Positions 13,138 to 24,214 of a stretch of 64,000 bases of DNA are shown here, in pieces. The notes below the pieces were generated by a model. That model had not been told where the DNA came from and did no database searches. It saw only the letters and a list, made by a program, of their open reading frames with translations. The DNA is from Ectobius pallidus (Eukaryota; Arthropoda; Insecta; Blattodea; Ectobiidae): NCBI GenBank assembly GCA_964059195.1, contig CAXKWD010000011.1:35082066-35146065 (forward strand), given 5' to 3'. The position numbers and the translations under genes were made by a program. Position 1 is the stretch's first letter. The number at the start of each line of letters is the position of its first letter.

Positions 13138-13304
13138 GTTTATTTGAAGCCAGAAAGGACATTGTGCATAGTGATAATCAGAACTAAATCAAGTATCAAG
13201 TCACCTACAATGCCATCTTCTAAGTCGACAGGGATTCCTCTAGCTCAGTCCAGATATACTCTGAAGCGTATTGTAGTCAAAAGAATTATTGAACAGCAAA
13301 GCAG
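13138..13304 (+). CDS. RING gene, first readable exon
   Basis: The acceptor is TTATGATTTCAG and the donor GCAG|GTAATT. An ATG at 13,210 opens MPSSKSTGIPLAQSRYTLKR. The same frame has no stop back to 13,138 (VYLKPERTLCIVIIRTK and on), so either the ATG is the true start with a chance open leader or coding begins in an unseen upstream exon. It ends with two leftover bases (AG). Confidence 0.65.
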
Positions 13305-16300
13305 GTAATTAAAGTAAAGAATTGAAGTAAAGAATGATGCAAGAAGGGGATAACTCAAGTTTTTCAAATTTGTCAGGAGGCACAAGAAACTAATTAAAAA
13401 AAATTCAGACATGGTAAATAAATTTTTAAAAACAATATAGACATGGTAAATAAACTCTTAAAAACAATGTAATAATGGAACTTTTATACAGTGAAGCCAT
13501 ATACTATATACATTATATTCAGTTTATCTTTTTTTTCACAAGGTATATAATCTGACATGTAATTTAAAGTCATTCTTAAACAAGTAATGGGGCTCTTAGA
13601 GTTCCAGGAAGTTGAAGCTCCCAGATTTTTAAATATTTGGCGCATGAAGGTGATAAGGTTGTCAGCTTTATTCACCTTTACCCCCAGGATGCCTTATTAA
13701 TACTAACAGAAGTTTTTACATATTTATCTTTTTCAGGTTATTGCAATCTTTCCAGGCTCCTGCAATAGCAAGAGGAAGTGGAAGAGGATTGTGTATGTAC
13801 CCTACCATTTTTTGTATGTATAGAATGTATGTTCTGATGGATTCAGATATCAGAAATATATATATTTCTTTTTACTGATGCAGGGATTGAGTGGGATTAT
13901 GATCTTTATTTAAGGACAGCGATATTTTACAATAGCAATAAAATGCAAAATCTCTCAAGTGTCCTGATCTTTTTAGTCTGCATATTTTATTTTAGCTAAT
14001 AATTACAATAGAACCCTTCTTGTCTGAACTTCCATAAACTGAAACCCTAGGTAATCAAATAAATTATTTTTCATGATCATTCTCCAGTAGCCATTGCCAT
14101 TGTGATGGTTTTTGTTGCATCATAATGACTACACAGCTGGATTGGATGTTTTTTATATTGCTTAAATAGGTCTTAAATACTCTTAAAATATTTTTGTTGA
14201 AATAAATAAATAAGATCTGTTGATCAACAGATCAAGATGTTTGTGACTTTTTTGCTCCTGCTTGGCTATCTTTCAAAAAGTGGGGTTGGTTACTCTTGGA
14301 GGAGGTTAATTAAAACACCGCCAAGCATATAGAACAATTTCCTGCATATCACATAAAATTATGTTGTTTCTTTTAAAATTGAGGTATGATAAGGAAAAAT
14401 CTTGGGATAGCATACTGCCTCTGAATTTTTCCTCCTTTCTTCACTGGATTTATGTCATGGGAGACTGTAGCATCTTTAGCGTATAGACACATCATTTGAT
14501 AACATTGTGATGTACGATTATGTGAATAGAGGCGGTGGTAATTTATTTGTAATCTGTCACAATGCAGCATGGATATGACAAGATGTAAATAGCATTCTTA
14601 TGTCAAAGTAGTCACTATTGGAGAATACCACAAGGAGCTGATGGAAGCTTTGGGGAACAATGCCTATCCGTATGGATCATGGAGTGGGTACACTCATCTC
14701 ACTATCATCATCCCCAGCAGTGCTGTCTTTGAAGTGTTGTTTGTTTAATGCAAAAAGAACACACTTGTTAATAGCCGTGTGTTGAAGTGTTGTCATGTCT
14801 CAGACAGAAACATGTGCATGTGCTTACATGCTTCCATGCTGCAGTAGGCCTACATTAGAGTGGCTCGATGCAGATTCACTATTCTACATCTAGTACCCTT
14901 AATCTGCATTATACAGTAAGTCCCATGCAAGAGTTGGCCAATGACGTGGGTTTCTGTGTCGCGGCAGGCACAGCTCCAACTCCCGAGTGAACAGGTGAAA
15001 TATCTACTCTAATAAAGCCACAAGCGGTGTAATGATTCAGGTTCTCACATTTACAGTTGGAATTACACTGAAAATAACCAGGTACCACATCACAAGAGAT
15101 GTTGGAAATGTTCTCCTCTTGCATCCACACAATACTGGCACCTTTTTAGGAAATTTTCTTTCATGCACATAAATTCAGCTTCTGAGACAGTTAATTTCTC
15201 TTCTGATATTGTCTTTTAAGTTCTTCTAACAGTATGTGACTATTATTTATGGGGAAACTTGAAAAATAAAGTGTTTAGGTCAATTTCTCATATATTAGAA
15301 GACCTTAAAGACAATATCACAAGAGAAATTAACTCTATCTCAGAAGTTGAACTTAGGCGCATGAAAGAAAATTTCCTAAACAGGTGCCAGGATTGTGCGG
15401 ATGCAAGAGGAGAACATTTCCAATATCTTTTGTGATGAGGTACGTGGTTATTTTCATTCTAATTTTGACTGTAAATGTGAGAACCTGAATCATTACACCG
15501 ATCGCGGCTTTATTAGCGTAGATATTTCACCCGATCGCCCGGGAGTTGGAGCTGTGCCCGCTGCGATGCAGAAACCCGCGTCATTGGTCAACTCTTGCGT
15601 GGGACTCACTGTACATACATTCCATACCTTGCCCTTTTATTTGTATATTTCAAAATTTTAAAATGGTCCCACATTTTCATAGGAAGAATTAGTTGCCATG
15701 ACTTATGCCCCATCTCTCGTATGTTGGTCATTTCTACAATGGATTTTTTAGTAGCATGGGGTTCTTGTATCAGACACAGTTGTTTAATTTAAGCATTAAG
15801 CATTAACCCTTAAGCATGGACATGAGGTCTGTGTGGTCACAGTAAAAACATAAACCGCTACTGCTGTTTGGATATTGTCTTCATAGGTGGGTTATTTACA
15901 CTACCTTCCCTTCTCTAGATCCTTTATCACCCCATATGTGTCGCTTACCATCAGTGTTAGTGGAGCCATACTAGAAAACATTTTTTTTTTTTTTGACCTT
16001 ATGTCCATGGTTACATACCTTCTTTCAGTTTACTACTTTTTGAATAACAATGAGTGAATGGCCAGGACCATCAAAAACTGTTAGGTCAAGAGTTTTAAGA
16101 CAGTTGTGATGAATTATTTTGGTGAAATTTTGTAGTGAATGTTTAGAAAAAATAATTGTATGTCTCTTTTCTAAGAGGAAAAAGGTTGTAAGTTAACCCT
16201 TAACCATGGATGTGTGGTCAATTTGACTGCAGCAAAAATATAACCCGCTGTTATTTTTGGATATCACCTTCACGGGTGTGTTATTTACACTACCTTCCCT

Positions 16301-19300
16301 TCTTAAGATCCCTTACCACCCGATATGTATCACTTACCCATCAGTGTTTGTGAAGCCATGCTAGAAAACATTTAATTTTTTTAGCAGTCAAATTGACCGT
16401 ACCTCCATGAATATGTGAGTTTTTCATCAGCTGTTGCATGCTGATCAACCCTGCAGACCACACTTTCACTCTAGTATACCTGCTCTTTCTAAATGATCAT
16501 ACTCCTTTTCAAAATAATTAAATAAATAAATAATTAAAGTAATATACCTAGGTATTAATGTACACCCTCTAAAAGCCAACCTGATGGGATTTTTTAGTAC
16601 ACTGGAAGTGCTCATTCATTGTCATGAAGTTCATTGCCATCCAACAGCTATTTTCTAAGAACTTTAAACGACAGTTTGGTGTCAGGTTGTGAAATTTATA
16701 GACCCTAAATGCATTGAATAGGGCATTTAATTTTCACAATATTCAGAAACACAACTTTTTTGCTCCATTTAATGTTTTTTTTTTTTTTTCAACGGTTTGT
16801 TTTTTTACAGCCTTCACATATTTATTAGATTTAGTATTACTATGAACATCTATAAATTGATCTGCATACAATATTAAGTACTATAATTTCTATATTAATT
16901 TTGTCATTGCACAAGGCCAGTGACAAACATGTTTTCGTCTTAGAATTCCAAGAGGCACATGAAGTACCATCTGTAGAATTCTTGGTATCCCTATGGAAGG
17001 GACGGAAAGGGAGAATTAAACCTTTGAGAAAAGAATGTCTTGTCGCTTATGCACACCACTAAGAGAAGGAAAACATTTCAAATGTTACTGATGTGATACG
17101 TCAGCACGTTTGGAGTGCACAAGAAAATATGCAGTGAATGTACTGAGGCAGAATAACTGTATGTCTCATATCTACGGGTGGGGATGGGGGGGGGGAGGTT
17201 TAAGTTAAAGTACTGCAATTTTGAACCCAATCGCATATTACGACGAACTGTGATTAATATCTAGTTGGGAGTCATATGAGTGACTATGATAAATAAATTT
17301 TTGTGTTAATAAGGTATTAATTTGAAAAATATTAATATATCTTCATGACAGTTCATTGCATTGCATTTATGATGCCGTGATTCAATTGTGTGCCCTGCCC
17401 TAAAAGCCCCCTTAAAATGATGGTGTAAAAATAATGCTTTGTTAATAAGCATTTAGAAGTCAATTTGCTTGAATAATAAAAATTCATATTCGTAAGCTTT
17501 TTCATTGTTAAGCTCATAAGCCCCTTAACTCTGAGTGGCCATTTTGACCTCGTGTCCATGTTAACATAATAGAATAATCACGTCCATGGTTAAGGGTTAA
17601 GCAACGGTACTGCAATTTTGAACACGACCACCTTGTATGATGAACCGTGATTATATCTGGTTGGAAGTGGTGTGAATGATGATGCAAACTTCTGTTCATA
17701 GTAGCTATTCATTTGAAAATATATTAACATACCTTTGAAACTGTGCATTTCGTTGCATTATACACTCTATAATAATATTTAATGTCAGAATACAATATTA
17801 ATAAGATACTGTTACAGTCAGCCTGTATAATAGGAATAAGAACTATAAAAATAAAATTGTTCAGTGACGCAAATGTGTGTTCTGAAAACCCCCATAAAAT
17901 GATGTTGTAAGAAAAAAGGTTTCTTAATTTAAACATGTAGGAATCAATTTGCTTAAATAATAATTAAAATTCACATTTTGTAAGTCTTTTCATTGTTAAA
18001 AGCCTCTTAATCTGAGCGGTTACTCAGTTATGTAACAGAATTATCACGTCCATGGTTAAGGGTTATTTATTTTCAACTTGTAAGCTAAGTGTTCCATAAC
18101 TTTAACCCTTACTTTAATCAAATCTATTTTTTTTTTTAGTGCCCAGAGATGATACTTCATCCTCTCCATGGAAACTTCTGAGAATTGATACAGGTAGGAC
18201 ATGTGCAAATAATCATACACATCTTAAGACATAAATAGAATTCATACTAAACTTAGAGCTTAGTGATATACCAAAGACCACAAAAGTTTAGGGAATGCAG
18301 TACCTACCAATAGGCAAATTTCTTTTCCTGTCTGAGCATTTGTGAGATGCGAAATTCCAGATCAACTGTACTAAGAAGAACATAATCTGAGACTGTTCGA
18401 AAACAGGGTGATTAGGAAAATATTCTGTATAGTTTTGAATTGGTGAATAAACTTGAATTGAATTGAATTGAATTGAATTCGGGCCTAAAAGAGATGAAAA
18501 TGGGGACTGGGGAAAACTGCATAACGACGAGCTTCATAACCAGTATTCTTCACAGGATATAGTAAGGGTAAATAAATCATGGAGGACGAAATAGGCTGGA
18601 CATTTTGCGTGCATGGGGGAGGAAAGAGATATCTCAAAAGTATTGACTGGGAGATCCAAAGGGAAAAGACCACTTGGAAGACCTAGACGTTGGTGGGAGG
18701 ACAATATTAGGATAGATTTAAGGGAAGTAGGATTTGGTGCAGAATAGGGTTGAATGGCAGGCTCAGGTAAGCATCTTCGGGTTCCATAAAATGTATAATA
18801 TTCCTTTAACTTGCTGAGTATGTAAGTAAGCTAAGAATTTCGTAACTTTAACCCTGACTTTAATCAACTCTTTTTCTTTCTTTTTTAGTGCCCAGAGATA
18901 ATACTTCATCCGATCCACGGAGACTTGTGAAAATTGATGGAGGTAGGACACATGCAAATAATCATAGACAACTTAAGAGAGAAAAAGAAATCATACTAAA
19001 CTTACAGCTTAGTGACATACCAAAGACCACAAAAGTTTAGGGGATGCAGTACCAATAGGCCAACTTCTTTTCCTGTCTGAGCATTTGTGAGATGCGAAAC
19101 TCCCGATCAGCTGTACTAAGAAGAACATAATCTGAGAGTGTTTGAAAACAGGGTGATTAGGAAAATATTCGGGCCTAAAAGAGATGAAAATGGGGACTGG
19201 GAAAAACTGCATAACGACGAGCTTGATAACCTGTATTCTTCACAGGATATAGTAAGGGTAATTAAATCATGGAGGATGAAATACGATGGACATTTTGCAT

Positions 19301-22300
19301 GCATGGGGGGAGGAAAGAGATATCTCAAAAATATTGAATGGGAGATCCGAAGGGAAAATACCACTTGGAAGACCTAGACATAGGTGGGAGGACAATATTA
19401 GGATAGATTTAAGGGAAGTAGGATTTGGTGCAGAATAGGGTTGAATGGCAGGCTCAGGTAAGCATCTTCGGGTTCCATAAAATGTATAATATTCCTTTAA
19501 CTTGCTGAGTATGTAAGTAAGCTAAGAGTTTCGTAACTTTAACCCTGACTTTAATCAACTCTTTTTCTTTCTTTTTTAGATCCCAGAGATAATACTTCAT
19601 CCATTCCATGGAGACTTGTGGAATTTGATAATGGTAGGACACATGCAAATAATCATAGACAACTTAAGAGAGAAAAACAATTCATCTTAGTGACATACCA
19701 AAGACCACAAAAGCTTAGGGGATGCAGTACCAATAGGCAAATTTCTTTTCCTGTCTGAGCATTTGTGAGATGCGAAACTCTCGATCAGCTATACTAAGAA
19801 GACCTTAATCTGAGAGTGTTCGAAAACAGGGTGATTAGGAAAATATTCGGGCCTAAAAGAGATGAAAATGGGGACTGGGGAAAACTGCATAACGATGAGC
19901 TTCATAACCTGTATTCTTCACAGGATATAGTAAGGATAATTAAATCATGCAGGACGAAATAGGCTGGACATTTTGTGTGCACTGGGAAGGAAAGAGATAT
20001 CTCAAAAGTATTGAATGGGATATGTGAAGGGAAAAGACCACTTGGAAGACCTAGATGTAGGTGGGAGGACAATATTAGGATAGATTTAAGGGAAGCAGGA
20101 TTTGGTGCAGAATAGGGTTGAATGGCAGGATCAGGTAAGCACGGCAATGAACCTTCGGGTTCCATAAAATGTATAATATTCCTTTAACTTGCTGAGGAAT
20201 TGTTTATTGCCATTGAGTAAGTAAGTAAGTAAGTAAGTAAGCTAAGAGTTTCGTAACTTTAACCCTGACTTTAATCAACTCTTTTTCTTTCTTTTTTAGT
20301 GCCCAGAGATAATACTTCATCCGATCCACGGAGACTTGTGAAAATTGATGGAGGTAGGACACATGCAAATAATCATAGACAACTTAAGAGAGAAATAGAA
20401 TTCATACTCAAATTACAGCTTAGTGACATACCAAACACCACAAAAGTTTAGGGGATGCAGTACCAATAGGCAAACTTCTTTTCCTGTTTGAGCATTTGTG
20501 AGATACAAAACTCCCGATCAGCTGTACTAAAAAGAACATAATCTGAGAGTGTTCGAAAACAGGGTGATTAGGAAAATATTCGGGCCTAAAAGAGATGAAA
20601 ATGGGGACTGGGGAAAACTGCATAACGATAAGCTTCATAACCTGTATTCTTCACAGGATATAGTAAGGATAATTAAATCATGCAGGACGAAATAGGCTGG
20701 ACATTTTGTGTGCACTGGGGAGGAAAGAGATATCTCAAAAGTATTGAATGGGATATGTGAAGGGAAAAGACCACTTGGAAGACCTAGATGTAGGTGGGAG
20801 GACAATATTAGGATAGATTTAAGGGAAGCAGGATTTGGTGCAGAATAGGGTTGAATGGCAGGATCAGGTAAGCACGGCAATGAACCTTCGGGTTCCATAA
20901 AATGTATAATATTCCTTTAACTTGCCGAGAAATTGTTTATTGCCATTGAGTAAGTAAGTAAGTAAGTAAGCTAAGAGTTTCGTAACTTTAACCCTGACTT
21001 TAATCAACTCTTTTTTTTTTTTCTTCTTCTTTCTTTTTTGTGCCCAGATTTAAAAGGCCTACTACATTCTTTCCATGGAGACTTGTGAAAATTGTTGAAA
21101 AAAGTTGCACCCTAAATTATATAGTACAGTGAATTAAATACATTGTAATGTTACGATCCTAATTTTTTCAGAAGAATCAGAAAGTTATGGCAGATCTGAA
21201 AAGAGAGCTCGGATGGATGTAGAAGGTCATTGCAAACCTGATACAAGAGCCCAGAAAGTGTTAAAATGTCATGACGTACCTAAAACAGAAGCTCAGTTGG
21301 ATGAAGAATGGCCTGAGAGATTTGTATTAAGAGCTTGGTGGGAAGAGGATGGCACCACTGATATGGAAAAGTTAAAGCGTGAGTTGAAGGAAAAAGATGT
21401 GTGTACCATCTGTTCGCTAACTCTGCGTGTGGGAAAAACCAAGAAACTTTGCTGCGAACACATATTTCATGATGAGGTTTGTATATATAATAGTTTCATT
21501 CATCATCATTCATTTACAGTCATTATTCTTTCAGTCATTTGCTTTTCTACCAGCCAAGAATCTTGCAGATGATAGATTTCCCAAGGTAGAAAAATAAATA
21601 TGCAAATTCATTCCTTTCTATAAGAGACGAGGTAAGCAAGTAGCCTCCCTCTTGCCTGAAGTTGCAAACAAGTCACATATCCCATCATATTCTGTGTTCT
21701 ATACAGATTTTTGGCATTATAATGGGAGAGCTCAAATTGCATTCAGGATCAGTTAGGTGGAAAAGTAAACAACCGAATTTCATGCAGGGATTTTTAAATG
21801 CACGCTTGAATTGCATGCTGGCATGCCTTTGAACATCTCTTTAATAATCTGTAAGAAGCAGGCTACAAATCAAGTAATGTAGGCCTAGGTATTTAGTAGT
21901 TTCTTCAATATTGCAACAAAACAATACAAAACAATACAATATAACTGTAACTAGTATAATATACAGCAATAACCATACAATGTCATTACAATGAGTGTAG
22001 TTGTAATTAATTTTTTCAGTTCTTTATGTATAAATTTAAATTCAGAGTAATGCTTACTTGTTGTAACCTTAGCTATGCCCACAACAGGATTTATTTGTAT
22101 TTATACAATAGTTTTTTTTACCAATTAAAGATTCCAAGTAGATAAATTTTTCATAACACTATTATATTTAATCTTAGTTAAGTATTGAAACAAGTTTTCA
22201 ACAGTTTACCAAAATAAGATTTATTGTGACATATAGTAGGCTACCTAACGAAACTGAGCTATATAGGTAACTTCAACCAAGAGACTATTGGATCATGGAA

Positions 22301-22908
22301 CCAGCTGTAGCAACTATGATGAGTGAGAAAAACAGTAAACTATTAGTCATTGATGGCTTTAAATTTTTTTTTCAAAAGGCATGGAGTAATAATAAGGAAA
22401 AATGGGAATGTTGCAATACGTAAAGGTTATGTTAAAATTAATTAACAGTACATTATAGTAGACTTATAGAGGTAGGACCTACCTCGGATGGAGTATAGCT
22501 TAGGATGAGTCAGGATGATGGCTCGAAACATGTTCAGGTTAGTTTGAATTAAGTGAAGTTATTGTATATTAAATTCTCATCTCGTGTTTTATTACATATT
22601 TATTAACTACACTATATAAACTTCCTTTAAATTTTATAATTTATCTAGTTGATGTAATGAATACACTTTTCGTTCATCCTGTAGTCTTCCTTAAACTCTG
22701 AAGAACAGTCTGTTTACTTGATTAATTTTAGATTTCTTGTTTGCTTGTTTGTTTTTCTTTTCCCATAAATGAGTTGTTTCAAGTGGGGATGTATTATTTT
22801 GTCTCTGTTAAATATAAGATGCACTAATGTATTTCACATCTTTCATTTCAGTGCATCAAACATGACTGCTGTCCAACTTGCATGTGGGATATCTTGAAGT
22901 ATGAGTGA
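13138..22908 (+). CDS. RING-H2 finger protein with tandem-duplicated exons (spliced)
   Basis: The model joins 13,138-13,304, 13,737-13,792, one to four of the 54-nt exons (18,140; 18,889; 19,580; 20,300), 21,172-21,476 and 22,852-22,908. All junctions are GT..AG and all phases fit. From the ATG at 13,210 the protein is 188 residues with one array exon and 242 with four. The N-terminus is basic (YTLKRIVVKRIIEQQSR). Each array exon adds 18 residues of PRDNTSS type. The C-terminus is a RING-H2 finger: CTIC, then CEHIFHDEC, then CPTC. Such fingers typically bind two zinc ions and recruit an E2, so ubiquitin (or SUMO) ligase activity is inferred. I do not recognise an orthologue. The frame stays open upstream of the ATG to the acceptor, so an earlier coding exon is possible. 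Confidence 0.72.
13582..13690 (-). repeat. SINE fragment, minus strand, in intron
   Basis: The text GTTCCAGGAAGTTGAAGCTCC and the following ~80 bp match 58,317-58,400 and the reverse complement of the SINE at 29,735-30,000. It is truncated and lies in the intron just before the next RING-gene exon. Confidence 0.6.
13737..13792 (+). CDS. RING gene exon 2
   Basis: Acceptor TATCTTTTTCAG, donor TTGT|GTATGT. It adds LLQSFQAPAIARGSGRGL, a small Gly/Arg segment. It enters with two bases carried over (AG+G = Arg) and ends with one leftover base, which is the entry phase of the 54-nt array. A GT two bases earlier (13,791) would break the frame to the array. Confidence 0.68.
14914..15611. mobile_element. 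Inverted-duplicated mariner (fold-back 1)
   Basis: Two ~300-bp arms (about 14,914-15,215 and 15,300-15,611) are inverted copies around an ~85-bp loop, and a TA lies at each outer edge (14,912-14,913 and 15,612-15,613). The plus arm encodes the C-terminus of a Tc1/mariner-type transposase (ELRRMKENFLNRCQDC, then GEHFQYLL and a stop); the minus arm encodes a diverged copy. Both 3' ends face outward. Catalytic domains are absent. Confidence 0.75.
15807..18063. mobile_element. piggyBac-like element, outer copy
   Basis: The left end is TTAA|CCCTTAAGCATGGACATG (15,803 onward). The right end is CACGTCCATGGTTAAGGG followed by TTAT, a one-base change from TTAA. The ends are inverted repeats of CCCTTAACCATGGACGTG type. 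It is interrupted at a TTAA by a second copy of its own family (16,197-17,596). The sequence left of the break (to 16,196) and right of it (from 17,601, GTACTGCAATTTTGAAC) matches internal parts of the inner copy. No full transposase is readable. Confidence 0.7.
16197..17596. mobile_element. piggyBac-like element, inner self-nested copy
   Basis: CCCTTAACCATGGATGTG at the left and CACGTCCATGGTTAAGGG at the right form inverted ends, with TTAA at 16,193-16,196 and 17,597-17,600. Inside, 17,205-17,520 is colinear with the outer copy's right half (17,606-18,010). A short frame near 16,965 (EVPSVEFLVSLWKGRK) may be a transposase scrap. Confidence 0.72.
18140..18193 (+). CDS. RING gene array exon 1 (54 nt, phase 1-1)
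   Basis: Acceptor TTTTTTTTAG, donor ACAG|GTAGGA. It enters with the T left from exon 2 (T+TG = Leu), encodes PRDDTSSSPWKLLRIDT, and leaves one base. It is the most diverged of the intact array copies and probably the ancestral position. Its length is a multiple of three with equal phases, so including or skipping it keeps the frame. Confidence 0.72.
18391..18792 (+). mobile_element. LINE 3' fragment in array unit 1
   Basis: This is the same LINE 3' fragment as 8,428-8,815 (GAAAACAGGGTGATTAGGAA, then GGGACTGGGGAAAACTGCAT). Only this copy carries an extra ~55 bp (about 18,423-18,479) ending in repeated TTGAA units, apparently a later retroposon tail. Frames are broken. Confidence 0.7.
18889..18942 (+). 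CDS. RING gene array exon 2 (54 nt, phase 1-1)
   Basis: Acceptor CTTTTTTAG, donor GGAG|GTAGGA. It encodes PRDNTSSDPRRLVKIDG. It is identical in sequence to the exon at 20,300, which points to recent duplication or gene conversion. Confidence 0.7.
19131..19471 (+). mobile_element. LINE 3' fragment in array unit 2
   Basis: This copy reads RVFENRVIRKIFGPKRDENG near its start and lies between array exons 2 and 3. It duplicated together with the exon. Confidence 0.7.
19580..19633 (+). CDS. RING gene array exon 3 (54 nt, phase 1-1)
   Basis: Acceptor CTTTTTTAG, donor AATG|GTAGGA. It encodes PRDNTSSIPWRLVEFDN; the first base pair differs (AT not TG), giving Asp at the junction. The reading is intact. 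Confidence 0.7.
19811..20240 (+). mobile_element. LINE 3' fragment with (TAAG)n tail, unit 3
   Basis: This fragment includes the 3' end TTCCATAAAATGTATAATAT, then GAATTGTTTATTGCCATTGA and six TAAG units (about 20,216-20,240), the tail typical of this LINE. It is almost identical to 20,544-20,970. Confidence 0.7.
20300..20353 (+). CDS. RING gene array exon 4 (54 nt, phase 1-1)
   Basis: Identical to the exon at 18,889, with the same acceptor and donor. Intact. Confidence 0.7.
20544..20970 (+). mobile_element. LINE 3' fragment with (TAAG)n tail, unit 4
   Basis: A near-identical partner of 19,811-20,240 with a shorter TAAG run. It lies between array exon 4 and the ruined fifth exon. Confidence 0.7.
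21041..21105 (+). pseudogene. RING gene array exon 5, decayed
   Basis: The start (TGCCCAG) and end (CCATGGAGACTTGTGAAAATT) are recognisable, but the acceptor AG is TG (21,039-21,040), the middle is replaced (ATTTAAAAGGCCTACTACAT) and the donor GTAGGA is lost. It is unlikely to be spliced in. Confidence 0.65.
21172..21476 (+). CDS. RING gene exon with first half of the RING finger
   Basis: Acceptor AATTTTTTCAG, donor GATGAG|GTTTGT. It enters with one carried base (G+AA = Glu) and leaves in phase 0. It encodes EESESYGRSEKRARMD, then WPERFVLRAWWEEDG, an acidic and basic linker (MEKLKRELKEKDV), and the first RING ligands: CTIC, the Cys pair LCC, and the two His of CEHIFHDE. The translation reads past the donor only as chance ORF. 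Confidence 0.75.
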
Positions 22909-22931
22909 TCCATTCAGAGAAAAAGTGAAAG
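22852..22931 (+). CDS. RING gene exon with the end of the RING finger and stop
   Basis: Acceptor TTTCATTTCAG. It encodes CIKHDCCPTCMWDILKYE and a TGA at 22,906-22,908, completing the RING-H2 pattern (Cys6, then CPTC as Cys7 and Cys8). A consensus donor AAAG|GTGAGT follows at 22,932, only 23 nt after the stop, so the exon may be spliced on. The exon is 80 nt and ends in phase 2, the phase of the micro-exon array at 36,030. An AATAAA at 23,003-23,008 offers an alternative: cleavage here with no downstream splicing. Confidence 0.7.
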
Positions 22932-23002
22932 GTGAGTATATGAATAGAAAGTAATACACTATGCATATTGATATCATAGAACTTACAGAGTAAAGCAGAT
23001 AT

Positions 23003-23008
23003 AATAAA
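23003..23008 (+). promoter_or_regulatory. Candidate polyadenylation signal
   Basis: AATAAA lies 95 nt after the RING-gene stop. It would end the transcript if the donor at 22,932 is not used. Such hexamers are frequent by chance in AT-rich DNA. Confidence 0.35.
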
Positions 23009-24205
23009 TGTAATCTATCATATGTCTTGACTTTTATACACTTCTTTGCTACACTTACCATGATTTTGGTATGACACGCTTCAGGGATCCTCATCCCCAT
23101 TTTCAATTTCACTGCCAGATGCCAAATCCGTCTCAGGAAGATCCTGAAGTACTCCTGGTGGATTTTTTATCAGGATCCTTGAAAGGCGTCACACCAATAT
23201 AATGGCAAATGAAGCAAAGAAGTCTGTATAAGTCAACTCACATAATAGATTAATTTTACGCAATGGATAGATTGTTTCTTACCTCTACAAGTACTTTAGC
23301 AAAAATGTCTATGAACCCCTTGTAGATGGGCTTAAAGTATCAAGCACATTCAGGGGTAACACATTTAAATGTGTTCATTGCTGCTTGCCTCACCCAAATA
23401 TAGTGAACGCCACTTAATGTAATCACGGATAATGTTATCAGACTGGTAATGTTATCACTTTTATGAAGTCCCATACAGATGAATACTGATACATTGAAAA
23501 ATGCTGTTTATTGTGATTAAAGATTCGGTTTATGTTATCACATTATCCTTTCTGCGCCTATATTTACAAATATTGTACGTTATTCAATATTTCGTTTTGA
23601 AGGGTTTTGTTTCTAACCTAACTGCATTGTGTTGTACTGGAGATGGCAATTCTGTTCCCTGCTCACAGGATAACCAGTTTGCGGGGTTGGCATTACCTAA
23701 CTTTATCTTTTAAGCAATAAAACATGTTTCACCCCACAGTTAAGCTGCAGCTTTTGATTTATGAAGATAACAGTTTTGATATGCAGTGATGGCTAGTGTA
23801 AAATAAAAAGGCTTGAACAGACAGGCATCTGTTCACCACAGATCAGTATAGACTTCCAAAAATACTCATAACTCGTAACTGACTATGAGATTATTGGTTG
23901 AAAAAATAGTTGCTTGCAATCTATTACTGTATTAGCTTATGGGTGGTTCAGTGATTCACAGTTACATATTATTTTATGAATAAATATTTCAAATTCTGTT
24001 TTGTAGTGTATTATCTCATATATGAATAACTAACATTCATTTATTTCCTTCTGCTACTGTTATCAGTCAGTTAATATTGTCAGATTAGCTGTGTCCTGAA
24101 GTGATCACAGTAAGCAGCGTGAACTGTATATGGAATTGGATTTTAATTCAGAAAGAAATATAATAAATGTTTAAGTGTCGTTTGGTCAGTCCTGTATTTA
24201 TTTAC
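23009..24205. other. Non-coding stretch after the RING gene
   Basis: No coding exon is visible. Whether this is intron or intergenic depends on use of the donor at 22,932. Confidence 0.4.
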
Positions 24206-24214
24206 AAGGGTGGA

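Noticed and set aside
19902..20898. Two near-identical 87-codon minus-strand ORFs (MEPEGSLPCL...)
   Set aside because: They are antisense shadows of the LINE 3' fragments in array units 3 and 4.
21477..21572. Extension of the RING exon past 21,476
   Set aside because: The ORF continues as low-information sequence, whereas splicing at 21,476 completes the RING cysteine pattern with the exon at 22,852.
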